A DNA stretch of 17,557 nucleotides from JBBDNC01 sp040877875 (GCA_040877875.1 JBBDNC010000128.1:1-17557); one strand, 5' to 3'; counted from the first letter of the stretch, positions 1 to 7,903 are shown. The notes: generated from the sequence alone by a model not told the origin. Program-made: numbers and translations.

Positions 1-71
1 AATTGGGCAAAAAGACGCTCATTTTTTGAACACGCAGTGATTTTGCAAAGCCTTCAATAAACCTTTTATAT

Positions 72-815
72 ATGAAAGCAGATGTACTTGCGTTTGGTGC
101 TCATCCGGACGACACTGAGCTGGGGTGTTCGGGCACCCTTGCCAAGCTGGCTAAACAGGGGAAAACAGTCGTCGTGGTGGATTTGACTCAGGGAGAAATG
201 GGATCTCGTGGCACCGTCGGCACCCGATGGAAAGAAGCTCAAAAAGCCGGGGAAATTCTTGGGCTTGCCGCCCGTGACAACCTGGGCCTGCCCGATAGTG
301 AATTAGCCAATACACGCGAGTTTCAAATTCCGATCATCGAACGCGTCCGGCATTTCCGTCCCCACATCTGCCTGATCAGCGCTCCGTTCGACCGTCATCC
401 CGACCATGGGCATGCTGCAAGCCTGATCATAGATGCCCTTTACTACAGCGGCCTCCCCAAGATCGAAACTGTGGATCCCCAGCGCAAAAAACAGCCCCCT
501 CACCGGCCGGCCCACATCCTGCATTATATGCAGGACCGTCCGTTCGAACCCGATTTCATCTTTGATATTACTGATACCATCGCCCTGAAAGAAAAGGCGA
601 TTAAAGCCTTTTCCACGCAATTTAATGTAGAAAATCCGGGCGATGAACCGGAAACCTACATTTCTGATCCGGAATATTTTGAAAGCATGAAAGCCCGGGC
701 CCGTCATTTCGGGCACCTGGGTGGCTTCGTCTATGGAGAGCCCTTTAAATACGCTCAGACTCCGGTCCCTCTTGTTTCGCTGGATCCTTTTTTCGAAACT
801 TCCCCGAAACGATAA
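72..815 (+). CDS. bshB1: Bacillithiol biosynthesis deacetylase BshB1 (LmbE/PIG-L family)
   Basis: This 247-residue zinc hydrolase of the LmbE/PIG-L fold most likely removes the acetyl group from GlcNAc-malate, the second step of bacillithiol synthesis (after BshA, before BshC), in the cytosol. The first zinc motif AHPDD is at residues 10-14 (H11, D14 as ligands, D13 as likely general base), and HPDHGH at 109-114 supplies the third ligand and catalytic histidine. The segment TQGEMGSRGT (39-48), with RW a few residues later, is typical of the BshB1 branch. Length matches the family. The ATG at 72 directly precedes the conserved beta strand; no clear ribosome binding site is visible. The gene stands alone on the + strand and converges on the phosphatase gene with a 38-bp gap. 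A different LmbE-type deacetylase is possible, but the BshB1 assignment fits the Bacteroidota-like background. Confidence 0.9.
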   Translation: MKADVLAFGAHPDDTELGCSGTLAKLAKQGKTVVVVDLTQGEMGSRGTVGTRWKEAQKAGEILGLAARDNLGLPDSELANTREFQIPIIERVRHFRPHICLISAPFDRHPDHGHAASLIIDALYYSGLPKIETVDPQRKKQPPHRPAHILHYMQDRPFEPDFIFDITDTIALKEKAIKAFSTQFNVENPGDEPETYISDPEYFESMKARARHFGHLGGFVYGEPFKYAQTPVPLVSLDPFFETSPKR

Positions 816-853
816 TTTGAATTTGTTTTATTCCCCGTGCCCTACATATCATA

Positions 854-1648
854 TCAGCGGTTTCCGGCGGATATATGGCGGGCGATTTCTTCGAGCAGGA
901 ATCTGTGGGTAGCTTTATTCCCGGCTGTCACGCGTCTGCCGAATTTCCAGTCCTCACCTCCCTTCCAATCTGTAACCACGCCTCCGGCCTCTTGAATAAT
1001 CAGGGCTGCAGCCGCCACATCCCAGACATTCAATCCATATTCAAAGAACCCCTGAAATCTTCCGGCAGCCACACAACAGAGGTCATACGCTGCCGCTCCC
1101 GGCCGGCGAATACCCTGTACGGTATCCATCAGGCTGCGCAGAAGTTTTATATATTCATCAATCAGGCTGTAATCACGATAGGGGAAACCGGTCCCCAGTA
1201 GTGCTTTTTCCGGTTCTTGCAGATCTGAAACCTGAATTTCATTTCCATTCAGCCAGGCCCCTTCTCCCCGCAAAGCTGTAAACTCTTCGTTACGATTGAC
1301 TTCAATGACCACCCCGGCTTCAGGCCGGCCATCGATCCATAATCCCACGGATACACAATAGACCGGAAAACCGTGGGCAAAATTCGTCGTACCGTCAATC
1401 GGGTCTATAATCCACACACGGCCGGAATCAATATTCTGATGATCCGCCGTTTCCTCGGCAAGAAATTCATCCCCCGGGAAGAATTCTTTAATCACCTCCA
1501 TAATTTTCTTTTCCGTAGCCAGATCCGCATCCGTTACAAGGTCATTCACTCCCTTATAGCGAAGATTTAACTCGTTTTTCCGATAGGATCTGACCACTCC
1601 CGCACCGGTTCGTGCAGCTTCCAGAGCTACTTCAAAATCCCTGGTCAT
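854..1648 (-). CDS. Inositol-1-monophosphatase family protein (SuhB-like)
   Basis: A 264-residue Mg2+-dependent phosphatase of the inositol monophosphatase superfamily. All metal-site motifs are present: DLVTDAD at 36-42, FLAEE at 62-66, WIIDPIDGTTNF at 79-90 (D82 and D85 as metal ligands), and NVWDVAAA near 207-214 (D210 as third metal aspartate). The length of about 265 residues is normal. The ATG at 1648 overlaps the dnaG stop by 4 bp (ATGA), so it is probably translated by re-initiation after dnaG as a two-gene operon. Family members hydrolyse inositol phosphates, NADP(H), fructose-1,6-bisphosphate or 3'-phosphoadenosine 5'-phosphate; the motifs seen here do not settle the substrate. The HGFP following the metal motif is typical of SuhB/IMPase rather than CysQ. 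A housekeeping role is likely, and nothing in the sequence is odd. Confidence 0.9.
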   Translation of the reverse strand: MTRDFEVALEAARTGAGVVRSYRKNELNLRYKGVNDLVTDADLATEKKIMEVIKEFFPGDEFLAEETADHQNIDSGRVWIIDPIDGTTNFAHGFPVYCVSVGLWIDGRPEAGVVIEVNRNEEFTALRGEGAWLNGNEIQVSDLQEPEKALLGTGFPYRDYSLIDEYIKLLRSLMDTVQGIRRPGAAAYDLCCVAAGRFQGFFEYGLNVWDVAAAALIIQEAGGVVTDWKGGEDWKFGRRVTAGNKATHRFLLEEIARHISAGNR

Positions 1649-3696
1649 TCTCGTTCCTCTTTCATCTTGTATTCAAAAATAGACGGACTACTTGTGTTCT
1701 TCTCGCCTGAATCGGTTTCGTCATCGGGGCCCGGAAATAATTCATCTGCCGGCGTACGTTCGATATGGCTGATTTCCCTCTGGGTTCTCGCCTGCATCTT
1801 CATGTACTTCCTCTTCTCTTCCATATTCTCCGTTTTTGTTTTTTCCGCAAGATCCTGAAGCAGCCGTTTCAAAAAATGCAGACGAAGAGGCTTGATTGTA
1901 CTTTTTGCCGTCTTATAGGGATCTTTATCCCGCTTGAACCGGGCCCCTGTCTTTTCGTGATGGCGTTCACTGGCAGAATACCGTTCCAGCATCACATCTC
2001 CCACCAGCCTCGGATACGGCGCTTCCCGGTGGGCATAGTGTTCTACACTGACCTCTTCCTCCTCCTGGTGACGCTGAATAATATCGCAATAAAAATTTCT
2101 CAATTCATCATCTTCAAACAGGTTTTCATTGCACAACCGTCCGATATAATCGATCATCTTCTCGCCATACTGGATCATCAGCCGGATGAGTTCAATTTCG
2201 TAATGGGGCCTTTTTTTTGCGGAGCTTTTCATCCGGAGTGGCTGGCCGGAATCCGGGCCCGACCGGCGTCCGGCCGGTTCACCGAATTCCCGTGCTGGGA
2301 TCGGGGGTGGCTGAGGCGGTTTCCCGGGGGCAGGCTCATTCCGGGGGGCCTGACGTCCCGATGACTTGCGTGACTTACGTTTTTTTTCGGTCAGGATTTT
2401 TCTGAGCTGATCAAAAAGTTCCTTGTCGCTGCTGTTTCGATATTTTTGGGTTTTTTGATGAAGATGCTGGACATAAACCTGCCGGGCCAGTTCATCCGGC
2501 ATTTCAGCAATACTTTCCAGGATACTGGCGATGAGGGTTGTCCGGTCGCCCGGCCGCTCCATCTCTCCCTGTTCTTCAGCCTGACGAATCCGGAAGGTGA
2601 CAAAATCAGAGGCTTCCTTCTTTTTCAGTTCCCTGAAGGAATCCTGTCCGAACTTTTTAACAAAGGAGTCTGGGTCTTCATCCGAGGGTAGTTCCAGCAA
2701 TTCGACATCCATTCCTTCCGACAGGGCAATATTAATTCCCCGTTTCATAGCAGCCTGACCGGCACTGTCCGAATCGTAGATCATAACCAGGCGTTTACCA
2801 TATCGTTTCAGAATACGAATCTGCTGGGATGTCAGGGCAGTCCCGCTCGATGCCACCACATTTTTGATCTCATGCTGATGCATCGTAATAACATCCGTGT
2901 ACCCTTCCACCAGGATCACTTCTTCGTGCTTTCGGATCTCATTTTTTGCAAAATTAACCCCATACACAACTTCACTCTTGTTATAGACGCTCGTCTGGGC
3001 CGAGTTGATATATTTTGCTGTTTTCTCATCGCCCAATACGCGGCCGGCAAATGCAATGACTTTTCCCGACGGACTAAAAATGGGAAAGATCAGGCGTCCG
3101 CGGAAGGTGTCATAAAACCCGTCGCCCCTTTTGCTCGGCTTGATCAGGTCCGCCTTTTGAAGATATTCTTCCCGGATCCCTTCTCTTTTAGCTTCATTCA
3201 GCAGGGCCTCTCCATGGCGCGGAGCATAACCCAGCCCGAAAGATTTGATGACCTGACCGTCGTAGCCTCTTTTTTCAAGGTACTTTCGGGCCTTATCCGC
3301 TTCATCCGACTCTTTCAACAGGCGAAAATAATAGAGTCCGGCGAACCTCAAGGCATGGTAGATCCCCTCCCGTTCCTGGTGTTTCTGATCCTCTTCGGGT
3401 GAATGTTCCTCCGGAAGGTTCACCCCGTAGCGATCTGCGAGGCTGCGTAATGCTTCATTAAAACCGACTCCCTCCATCTCCATGATAAAACTGAAAATAT
3501 CCCCGCTCGCCCCACACCCGAAACACTTATAAATGCCAAGGCGGGGAGTCACATTAAATGAAGGTGTTTTCTCATCGTGAAACGGACAAAGACCCACGTA
3601 ACTGTTCCCCGACCGTTTCAGGCGGACATAATCGCCAACCACTTCCACAAGGTCGGCCGTTTCCCTAATTTCTTCTTTTTTTTCGTCTGAAATCAT
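1645..3696 (-). CDS. dnaG: DNA primase DnaG
   Basis: This 683-residue protein synthesises RNA primers for replication. The N-terminal zinc finger uses C37, H40, C58 and C61 (CPFH...CFGC). The RNA polymerase/TOPRIM core follows, with VEGYTDV at 263-269 (E264) and YDSDSAG at 307-313 (D308, D310), positions nearly identical to E. coli DnaG numbering. A Pro/Arg/Lys-rich linker (roughly residues 435-495) leads into a long charged C-terminal region that should bind the replicative helicase DnaB; this part is divergent, as is usual. The ATG at 3696 begins the typical ISDEKKEEIRE helix. Three A8 runs occur on the coding strand (complement of 3676-3683, 2380-2387 and 2211-2218), two of them flanking the linker. 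It is co-transcribed with the downstream phosphatase gene, which it overlaps by 4 bp. The length is slightly above the usual 580-660 because of the C-terminal region. Confidence 0.96.
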   Translation of the reverse strand: MISDEKKEEIRETADLVEVVGDYVRLKRSGNSYVGLCPFHDEKTPSFNVTPRLGIYKCFGCGASGDIFSFIMEMEGVGFNEALRSLADRYGVNLPEEHSPEEDQKHQEREGIYHALRFAGLYYFRLLKESDEADKARKYLEKRGYDGQVIKSFGLGYAPRHGEALLNEAKREGIREEYLQKADLIKPSKRGDGFYDTFRGRLIFPIFSPSGKVIAFAGRVLGDEKTAKYINSAQTSVYNKSEVVYGVNFAKNEIRKHEEVILVEGYTDVITMHQHEIKNVVASSGTALTSQQIRILKRYGKRLVMIYDSDSAGQAAMKRGINIALSEGMDVELLELPSDEDPDSFVKKFGQDSFRELKKKEASDFVTFRIRQAEEQGEMERPGDRTTLIASILESIAEMPDELARQVYVQHLHQKTQKYRNSSDKELFDQLRKILTEKKRKSRKSSGRQAPRNEPAPGKPPQPPPIPAREFGEPAGRRSGPDSGQPLRMKSSAKKRPHYEIELIRLMIQYGEKMIDYIGRLCNENLFEDDELRNFYCDIIQRHQEEEEVSVEHYAHREAPYPRLVGDVMLERYSASERHHEKTGARFKRDKDPYKTAKSTIKPLRLHFLKRLLQDLAEKTKTENMEEKRKYMKMQARTQREISHIERTPADELFPGPDDETDSGEKNTSSPSIFEYKMKEERE

Positions 3697-3746
3697 GAGT
3701 ATTTTTTGAAAAACCTGGAGATTTCCCGATCAAAATGATAGGCAAT

Positions 3747-3926
3747 TCAGGAATGAAATTCAGGGTTGAGTTGCATCAAAAATGACAACCCGGTCCTTTC
3801 AAAGAGTATCCGTTTTGCCGTCCGGTTCAGGGTTTCATCTTTCTTTAGTATTCCACCCGGCAGTGCAAATAAACCGGTTGCAGATATAATGCATTCGCAG
3901 CATATTACAGCCTTGTAACCGTTCAT
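3747..3926 (-). pseudogene. Truncated Nudix-domain gene remnant (possible NrtR/AraR-like regulator)
   Basis: A 59-codon open frame on the minus strand, ATG at 3926 and TGA at 3747, contains an almost complete Nudix box at codons 24-47 (3786-3857). It reads LPGG, then G25-x5-E31-x7-R39, then L41-x-E43-x-x-G46-L47. Two catalytic positions are changed: the REUXEE glutamates are I40 and R44. The ALPGG...ERTGL wording resembles Nudix-fold transcription regulators of Bacteroidota (NrtR/AraR-like), which often lose catalysis, but no winged-helix domain follows. Intact Nudix proteins need about 130 residues or more; here the strands before LPGG are compressed and the frame ends 12 residues after the box, so it is read as a decayed fragment. 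It starts 51 bp upstream of the asparagine-synthetase-like gene and diverges from it, where a local regulator would be expected. A genuine short peptide cannot be excluded. Confidence 0.5.
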
Positions 3927-3940
3927 TGGTTTTATATTTA
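3913..3940 (+). promoter_or_regulatory. Possible Bacteroidota-type promoter for the three-gene cassette
   Basis: TTG at 3913-3915 and TATATTTA at 3933-3940 are spaced by 17 bp, loosely resembling the Bacteroidota sigma-factor pattern (TTG near -33, TAnnTTTG near -7), and lie 37 bp before the ATG at 3978. The match is imperfect (final A instead of G), and an AT-rich stretch can give this by chance. It overlaps the first codons of the Nudix remnant on the other strand. Confidence 0.25.
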
Positions 3941-3977
3941 TACAAAATAATCTATCTATTCAATCTATCGGATAAAG

Positions 3978-5306
3978 ATGAAGAAAGAAATCAACGATTT
4001 TGTCAGCCTTCTAAACCCGGAACTGAACCAAATTTTCAATATGAGCATCGGGGAAGCGGAAGAACGTATTGCTTCCGGTGAGCCTGAAAAGGTAAGGTCG
4101 ATCGACGGTTCGTTTGCAATCGTAAAAAAGGTAGGTCAACAAGTTTTTATGGCCAGGTCGATTGGCCGGCCCATGCGTTACTTCATGGCCAAGCAGGAAG
4201 AAGGCCCCCTGCTGATTGTTGCCGAACGGATCGATGAAATCCACAGCTACCTGAAGGACCTCGGCCTGCATCACCAGTTTAATCCTTCCTACACCCGGAT
4301 GGTACCGGCCCATTACCTGGTCCGGCTGGATGTGGTCGGCTGCCCCGATCCGAGTCCGGACTACGAACGATATTTCACCCCTGAACGAAATCAATTCTCG
4401 GCAGACCTGGATCAGATCGGGGAAAATTATATCCGTGCTCTCGCTTCCGAATGCCGTAAATGGCTTAAAATGATCCCGGAGGATCAACCTGTAGGGGTTC
4501 TGTTTTCCGGCGGAATCGACAGCGGGTCGGTCTTCCTTGTGTTGTATCACCTGATGTTGAAAATGGGCCTTTCTCCTGCCAGGTTAAAAGCCTTTACCCT
4601 AAATGTGAACAACGGGCCGGACGCCGACCAGGCCTTTCGGTTTTTGGATGAACTGGATCTTTCCCTTTTCCTGGAAGTGATGGATGCCGAGGCGAAAGAA
4701 CTGGACTATAAAGAAACCATCCGTGTGATTGAAGATTATAAACAGCGTGATGTGGAAGCTGCCACTGTAACCCTGACGATCTGCAAGAAAATCCGGGAGC
4801 GATACCCCGAATGGAAATACCTGGCCGACGGAGACGGCGGGGATGAAAACCTGAAGTCCTACCCGATTGAGGAAAACCCGGAACTGACCATTCGCAGTGT
4901 ATTGAATAACTCCCTCCTCTATCACGAAGGATGGGGAGTGGATAAAATCAAACATTCACTGACCTATTCGGGCGGACAAAGCCGCGGCCATGTCCGCAAC
5001 TACGCCCCCGCCAAAAGATTCGGGTTTGAAGGTTTCAGCCCCTTTACCCTGCCGAATGTTATCGAGGTATCGGAGGGAATTCCTTTTATTCAACTTACCG
5101 ACTGGAACCATGAAGAGCTCTATGCGCTGAAAGGTGAAATCGTAAAACGGGGAGTGAAAGCGGTAACCGGGCTGGAGATGCCGGTCTACCCGAAACGCAG
5201 GTTCCAGGAAGGAGTGGCTGAAAAAGAAGACTTCTATAATATTTTTCCGGACAACGAACAGGAATACAGGAATTACTTTCACTCCCTCTATGCCCGTTCC
5301 GGATAA
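3978..5306 (+). CDS. Asparagine-synthetase-like ATP-dependent ligase lacking the glutaminase cysteine
   Basis: A 442-residue AsnB-like protein. The N-terminal part (about 38-120) keeps the class II amidotransferase fold signature: DGSFAIV at 43-49 and FMARSIGRPMRYFM at 57-70 correspond to the GxFA / ARDRxGxxPLYY region of AsnB. However, the protein starts MKKEIND and has no Met-Cys nucleophile, so it should not hydrolyse glutamine. The C-terminal synthetase domain looks functional: pyrophosphatase loop SGGIDSG at 177-183, DGDGGDE at 284-290, and PKRRFQEGV near 405-413, where K406 aligns with the catalytic lysine of AsnB and beta-lactam synthetases. The expected chemistry is adenylation of a carboxylate and amide (or lactam) formation with an amine other than glutamine-derived ammonia; the substrate is unknown. 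It is the first gene of the cassette and its end overlaps the radical SAM gene by 17 bp. At 442 residues it is shorter than AsnB (about 550). Confidence 0.85.
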   Translation: MKKEINDFVSLLNPELNQIFNMSIGEAEERIASGEPEKVRSIDGSFAIVKKVGQQVFMARSIGRPMRYFMAKQEEGPLLIVAERIDEIHSYLKDLGLHHQFNPSYTRMVPAHYLVRLDVVGCPDPSPDYERYFTPERNQFSADLDQIGENYIRALASECRKWLKMIPEDQPVGVLFSGGIDSGSVFLVLYHLMLKMGLSPARLKAFTLNVNNGPDADQAFRFLDELDLSLFLEVMDAEAKELDYKETIRVIEDYKQRDVEAATVTLTICKKIRERYPEWKYLADGDGGDENLKSYPIEENPELTIRSVLNNSLLYHEGWGVDKIKHSLTYSGGQSRGHVRNYAPAKRFGFEGFSPFTLPNVIEVSEGIPFIQLTDWNHEELYALKGEIVKRGVKAVTGLEMPVYPKRRFQEGVAEKEDFYNIFPDNEQEYRNYFHSLYARSG

Positions 5307-6240
5307 CGATTTTGTTACACATTTGCGTCCGCCGAAGAACAGGGTGGATCCGACACGTCCCTATTTCTGGCTTCAGGAAAAGGAACCGGGACGGGACGGA
5401 ACCCTGCAGGACGTCCATACCCTTTTTCTGACCAACACGGAATGTCCCTTCAAATGTGTGATGTGTGATTTGTGGAAGGATACTTTGAGCCAGCCCACAC
5501 CGGCCGGCGCAATTCCACAACAGATCCGGTATGCCCAAAACTGCCTTTCTCCCGGCGCTTCAACCGTGAAACTGTACAACAACGGTAATTTTTTCGACAC
5601 GAAGGCGATCCCTCCCGAGGATCATCCTGCAATCTGTTCGCTTTTATCTACCTATTCCCATGTTATTGTTGAGAACCATCCAAAGCTGTGCAACCCTGTT
5701 ATACCTGAATTTCGGGACCGGCTCAGCGGTTCGCTGGAAATTGCCATGGGGCTCGAAACCGTTCACCCGAAAGTGCTCCCTGCCCTGAACAAGCAAATGA
5801 CGACAGAGTTGTTTGCACGGTCAACCGAATATCTTTTGCAAAACAACATTTCGGTGCGGGCTTTTATCCTGTTAAACCCTCCGTTTCTTACCGACCCGGA
5901 CGAGAATATCGAATGGTGCCTGAAGTCGGTTCAATTTGCTTTCGATCAGGGGGTTGAGTGCTGCTCGATTATTCCGACCCGAACCGGAAACGGGGCCATG
6001 GAGAAACTCCAAGATGAAGGAGACTTTGTTACTCCGACTCTGAATGCCCTTGAAACCGTCTTTAAAGAAGCTCTCGTAATGGATTCCGGCAGGGTCTTTG
6101 TCGACCTGTGGGATCTCGATCGATTTTCAGAATGCAGGGTGTGTCTTGAAGCCCGAAAATCCAGGCTGCACAATATGAACCTCCATCAGAAAATCCTGCC
6201 CGAAATTCCCTGTCATTGCAACGGATCCGGTAATCTTTAA
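5290..6240 (+). CDS. Radical SAM enzyme, RaSEA/COG1244-like
   Basis: A 316-residue radical SAM protein. The 4Fe-4S binding motif is C52-x3-C56-x2-C59 in LTNTECPFKCVMCDLW (47-62), followed by a KLYNNGNFFD segment and a GLETVHP motif in the barrel. From memory this architecture belongs with COG1244 / TIGR01210, whose characterised archaeal member RaSEA cleaves a lysine adduct on 7-deazaguanine to make archaeosine in tRNA; bacterial homologues have no known function to me. The C-terminus has four further cysteines, C282, C285, C308 and C310 (CxxC...CxC), which could bind zinc or a second Fe-S cluster. The start ATG at 5290 lies 17 bp inside the end of the upstream gene, implying translational coupling. 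No SPASM or B12 domain is recognisable. The radical SAM class is certain; the subfamily is less so. Confidence 0.88.
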   Translation: MPVPDNDFVTHLRPPKNRVDPTRPYFWLQEKEPGRDGTLQDVHTLFLTNTECPFKCVMCDLWKDTLSQPTPAGAIPQQIRYAQNCLSPGASTVKLYNNGNFFDTKAIPPEDHPAICSLLSTYSHVIVENHPKLCNPVIPEFRDRLSGSLEIAMGLETVHPKVLPALNKQMTTELFARSTEYLLQNNISVRAFILLNPPFLTDPDENIEWCLKSVQFAFDQGVECCSIIPTRTGNGAMEKLQDEGDFVTPTLNALETVFKEALVMDSGRVFVDLWDLDRFSECRVCLEARKSRLHNMNLHQKILPEIPCHCNGSGNL

Positions 6241-6268
6241 ACAAGGGTGAAAACCCTATACACTCCAG

Positions 6269-7783
6269 ATGGACGAATCTACGGTTGATATGACTATCAT
6301 CGGGGCCGGCTTTGCCGGGTCATTGGCCGCTCTGTGCCTGAACCAGGCAGGTTTCCGCGTTCGCCTGATTGAAAAAGACCGTCATCCCCGCTTTACCATC
6401 GGTGAATCGTCTACGCCCATTGCCGACATGATCCTGCGGGAAATTTCTGACAGGTATCATCTGCCCTGGCTGAAACAACTGTCCAGGTACGGAAGCTGGC
6501 AGGAGCATTATCCCGAAGTCACCTGTGGCATCAAAAGGGGGTTCAGCTACTACCGTCACGAATCTGGCCATACGTTTCAAAGTACTCCCCGGCACAGTCA
6601 TGAACTTTTGGTAGCCGCCAGCAGCGATTCTCAAAATTCAGACACCCACTGGCTGCGATCGGATGTGGATGCACTGCTTGTCGATAAAGTCATCGAAGCG
6701 GGAATCCCCTATCACGACCAAACGGAAATCACCTCTTGCCAGAAAAATAGTGCCGGGGTTTGGGAGTTTGTTGCCGAAACCGGGGAGGATCGTATGACTT
6801 TCCGGTCCCCCTTTTTTATGGATGCCACCGGCTCCCCTTCATTCTTGAATAAATTCCTGGGCATCGAATCTGTCTTTAATGAATTTGAAACAAATTCGCT
6901 TGCACTCTATTCCCACTTTGAAAATACGGAGCGTTGGTCGGCTTATTTGGCCGGGCAGAACAATGATACGGATGATTATCCGTACGACCCGGATCACTCC
7001 GCCCTGCATCATCTCCTGGATGAAGGCTGGATGTGGATGCTCCGCTTCAACAACGATTTGCTGAGTGCAGGGTTCCTGTTTGATCTGAACGACAAGGAGT
7101 TCTCGACAGACCCGGAAATTCCTGACAGGGCTCTCTGGAATCAAACTTTGGGAAAATACCCGTCTCTCCGAAAAATATTCTCAGAGAGTCGTCCGGCTGG
7201 TCAGCCTGGAAAACTGATCCGCTCAGCGCGGCTTCAGCGGCGGTTAACTCAACTTTTTGGTGAGGGATGGATCGCCCTGAATCATACGGCGGGCTTTATC
7301 GACCCTCTTCACAGTACCGGAATCGCCCATACTCTCGTCGGACTCGAGAAAGCCCTTGACATTCTTAAAGATCATTTTCACGAACCGGCCACACTCAGGG
7401 AACAATTTGAATCGTACCAGAAAGCTTTCTTCAGGGAGTTGGAACTGATCGATCTCCTGGTTGCCGGCTGTTACCAAACCCGGCGGAATTTCCCACTGTT
7501 CACTGCCTGGAGTATGCTCTACTTCACCTGTACGATTCAATATGAACAGCAAAGGCTTCGCGGAACCCCCCCTGCGCATTTTTTAGATGCCGGGAATGAG
7601 GAGCTTTTCAGTATCGTGGCAAATTCTTATGACGAATTGCAACGACTGTCTGACAATGAGCGGGCAGCCGGGAGCAAAACCTTGATTGAGAGAATCCGCA
7701 GGAAAATCGAACCGTACAATCTCGTGGGACTCCTGGATGATTCAAAAAACAATATGTATACTCACACCGCCGTAAGGCTTTAA
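6269..7783 (+). CDS. FAD-dependent oxidoreductase of the tryptophan-halogenase fold
   Basis: A 504-residue flavoprotein resembling PF04820-type halogenases and related monooxygenases. It has the dinucleotide-binding GAGFAG at 12-17 with acidic E35 closing the fold, GESSTP at 45-50 (the GESTxP motif of this family), a lysine (K89, in GIKRGFSYY) at the place of the catalytic halogenase lysine, a third FAD motif FMDATGS, and GFIDPLHSTG at 342-351, matching the F-x-P-x-S-x-G motif described for flavin-dependent halogenases. The WxWxIP motif that distinguishes halogenases from monooxygenases is altered to WMWMLR (254-259). It could be a halogenase with unusual substrate, a hydroxylase or a dehydrogenase. 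It starts 28 bp after the radical SAM gene and ends the cassette. Reduced flavin would have to come from a reductase encoded elsewhere. Confidence 0.85.
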   Translation: MDESTVDMTIIGAGFAGSLAALCLNQAGFRVRLIEKDRHPRFTIGESSTPIADMILREISDRYHLPWLKQLSRYGSWQEHYPEVTCGIKRGFSYYRHESGHTFQSTPRHSHELLVAASSDSQNSDTHWLRSDVDALLVDKVIEAGIPYHDQTEITSCQKNSAGVWEFVAETGEDRMTFRSPFFMDATGSPSFLNKFLGIESVFNEFETNSLALYSHFENTERWSAYLAGQNNDTDDYPYDPDHSALHHLLDEGWMWMLRFNNDLLSAGFLFDLNDKEFSTDPEIPDRALWNQTLGKYPSLRKIFSESRPAGQPGKLIRSARLQRRLTQLFGEGWIALNHTAGFIDPLHSTGIAHTLVGLEKALDILKDHFHEPATLREQFESYQKAFFRELELIDLLVAGCYQTRRNFPLFTAWSMLYFTCTIQYEQQRLRGTPPAHFLDAGNEELFSIVANSYDELQRLSDNERAAGSKTLIERIRRKIEPYNLVGLLDDSKNNMYTHTAVRL

Positions 7784-7903
7784 AAAACAACCTTCTTCCA
7801 TCTATTCGAAATACCTCCCTCTTTCCATATTCAGCCCTCCGGTACTTCTAATCATTCAGATCATTAAAAAAAGAATGAATACTCCCCCTTCAGCCATCAG
7901 ATC

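Noticed and set aside
1667..3402. Long plus-strand frames opposite dnaG (for example 1765-2364 and 2872-3402)
   Set aside because: They are antisense to the conserved primase sequence, show no recognisable domains, and read as shadows of its codon pattern.
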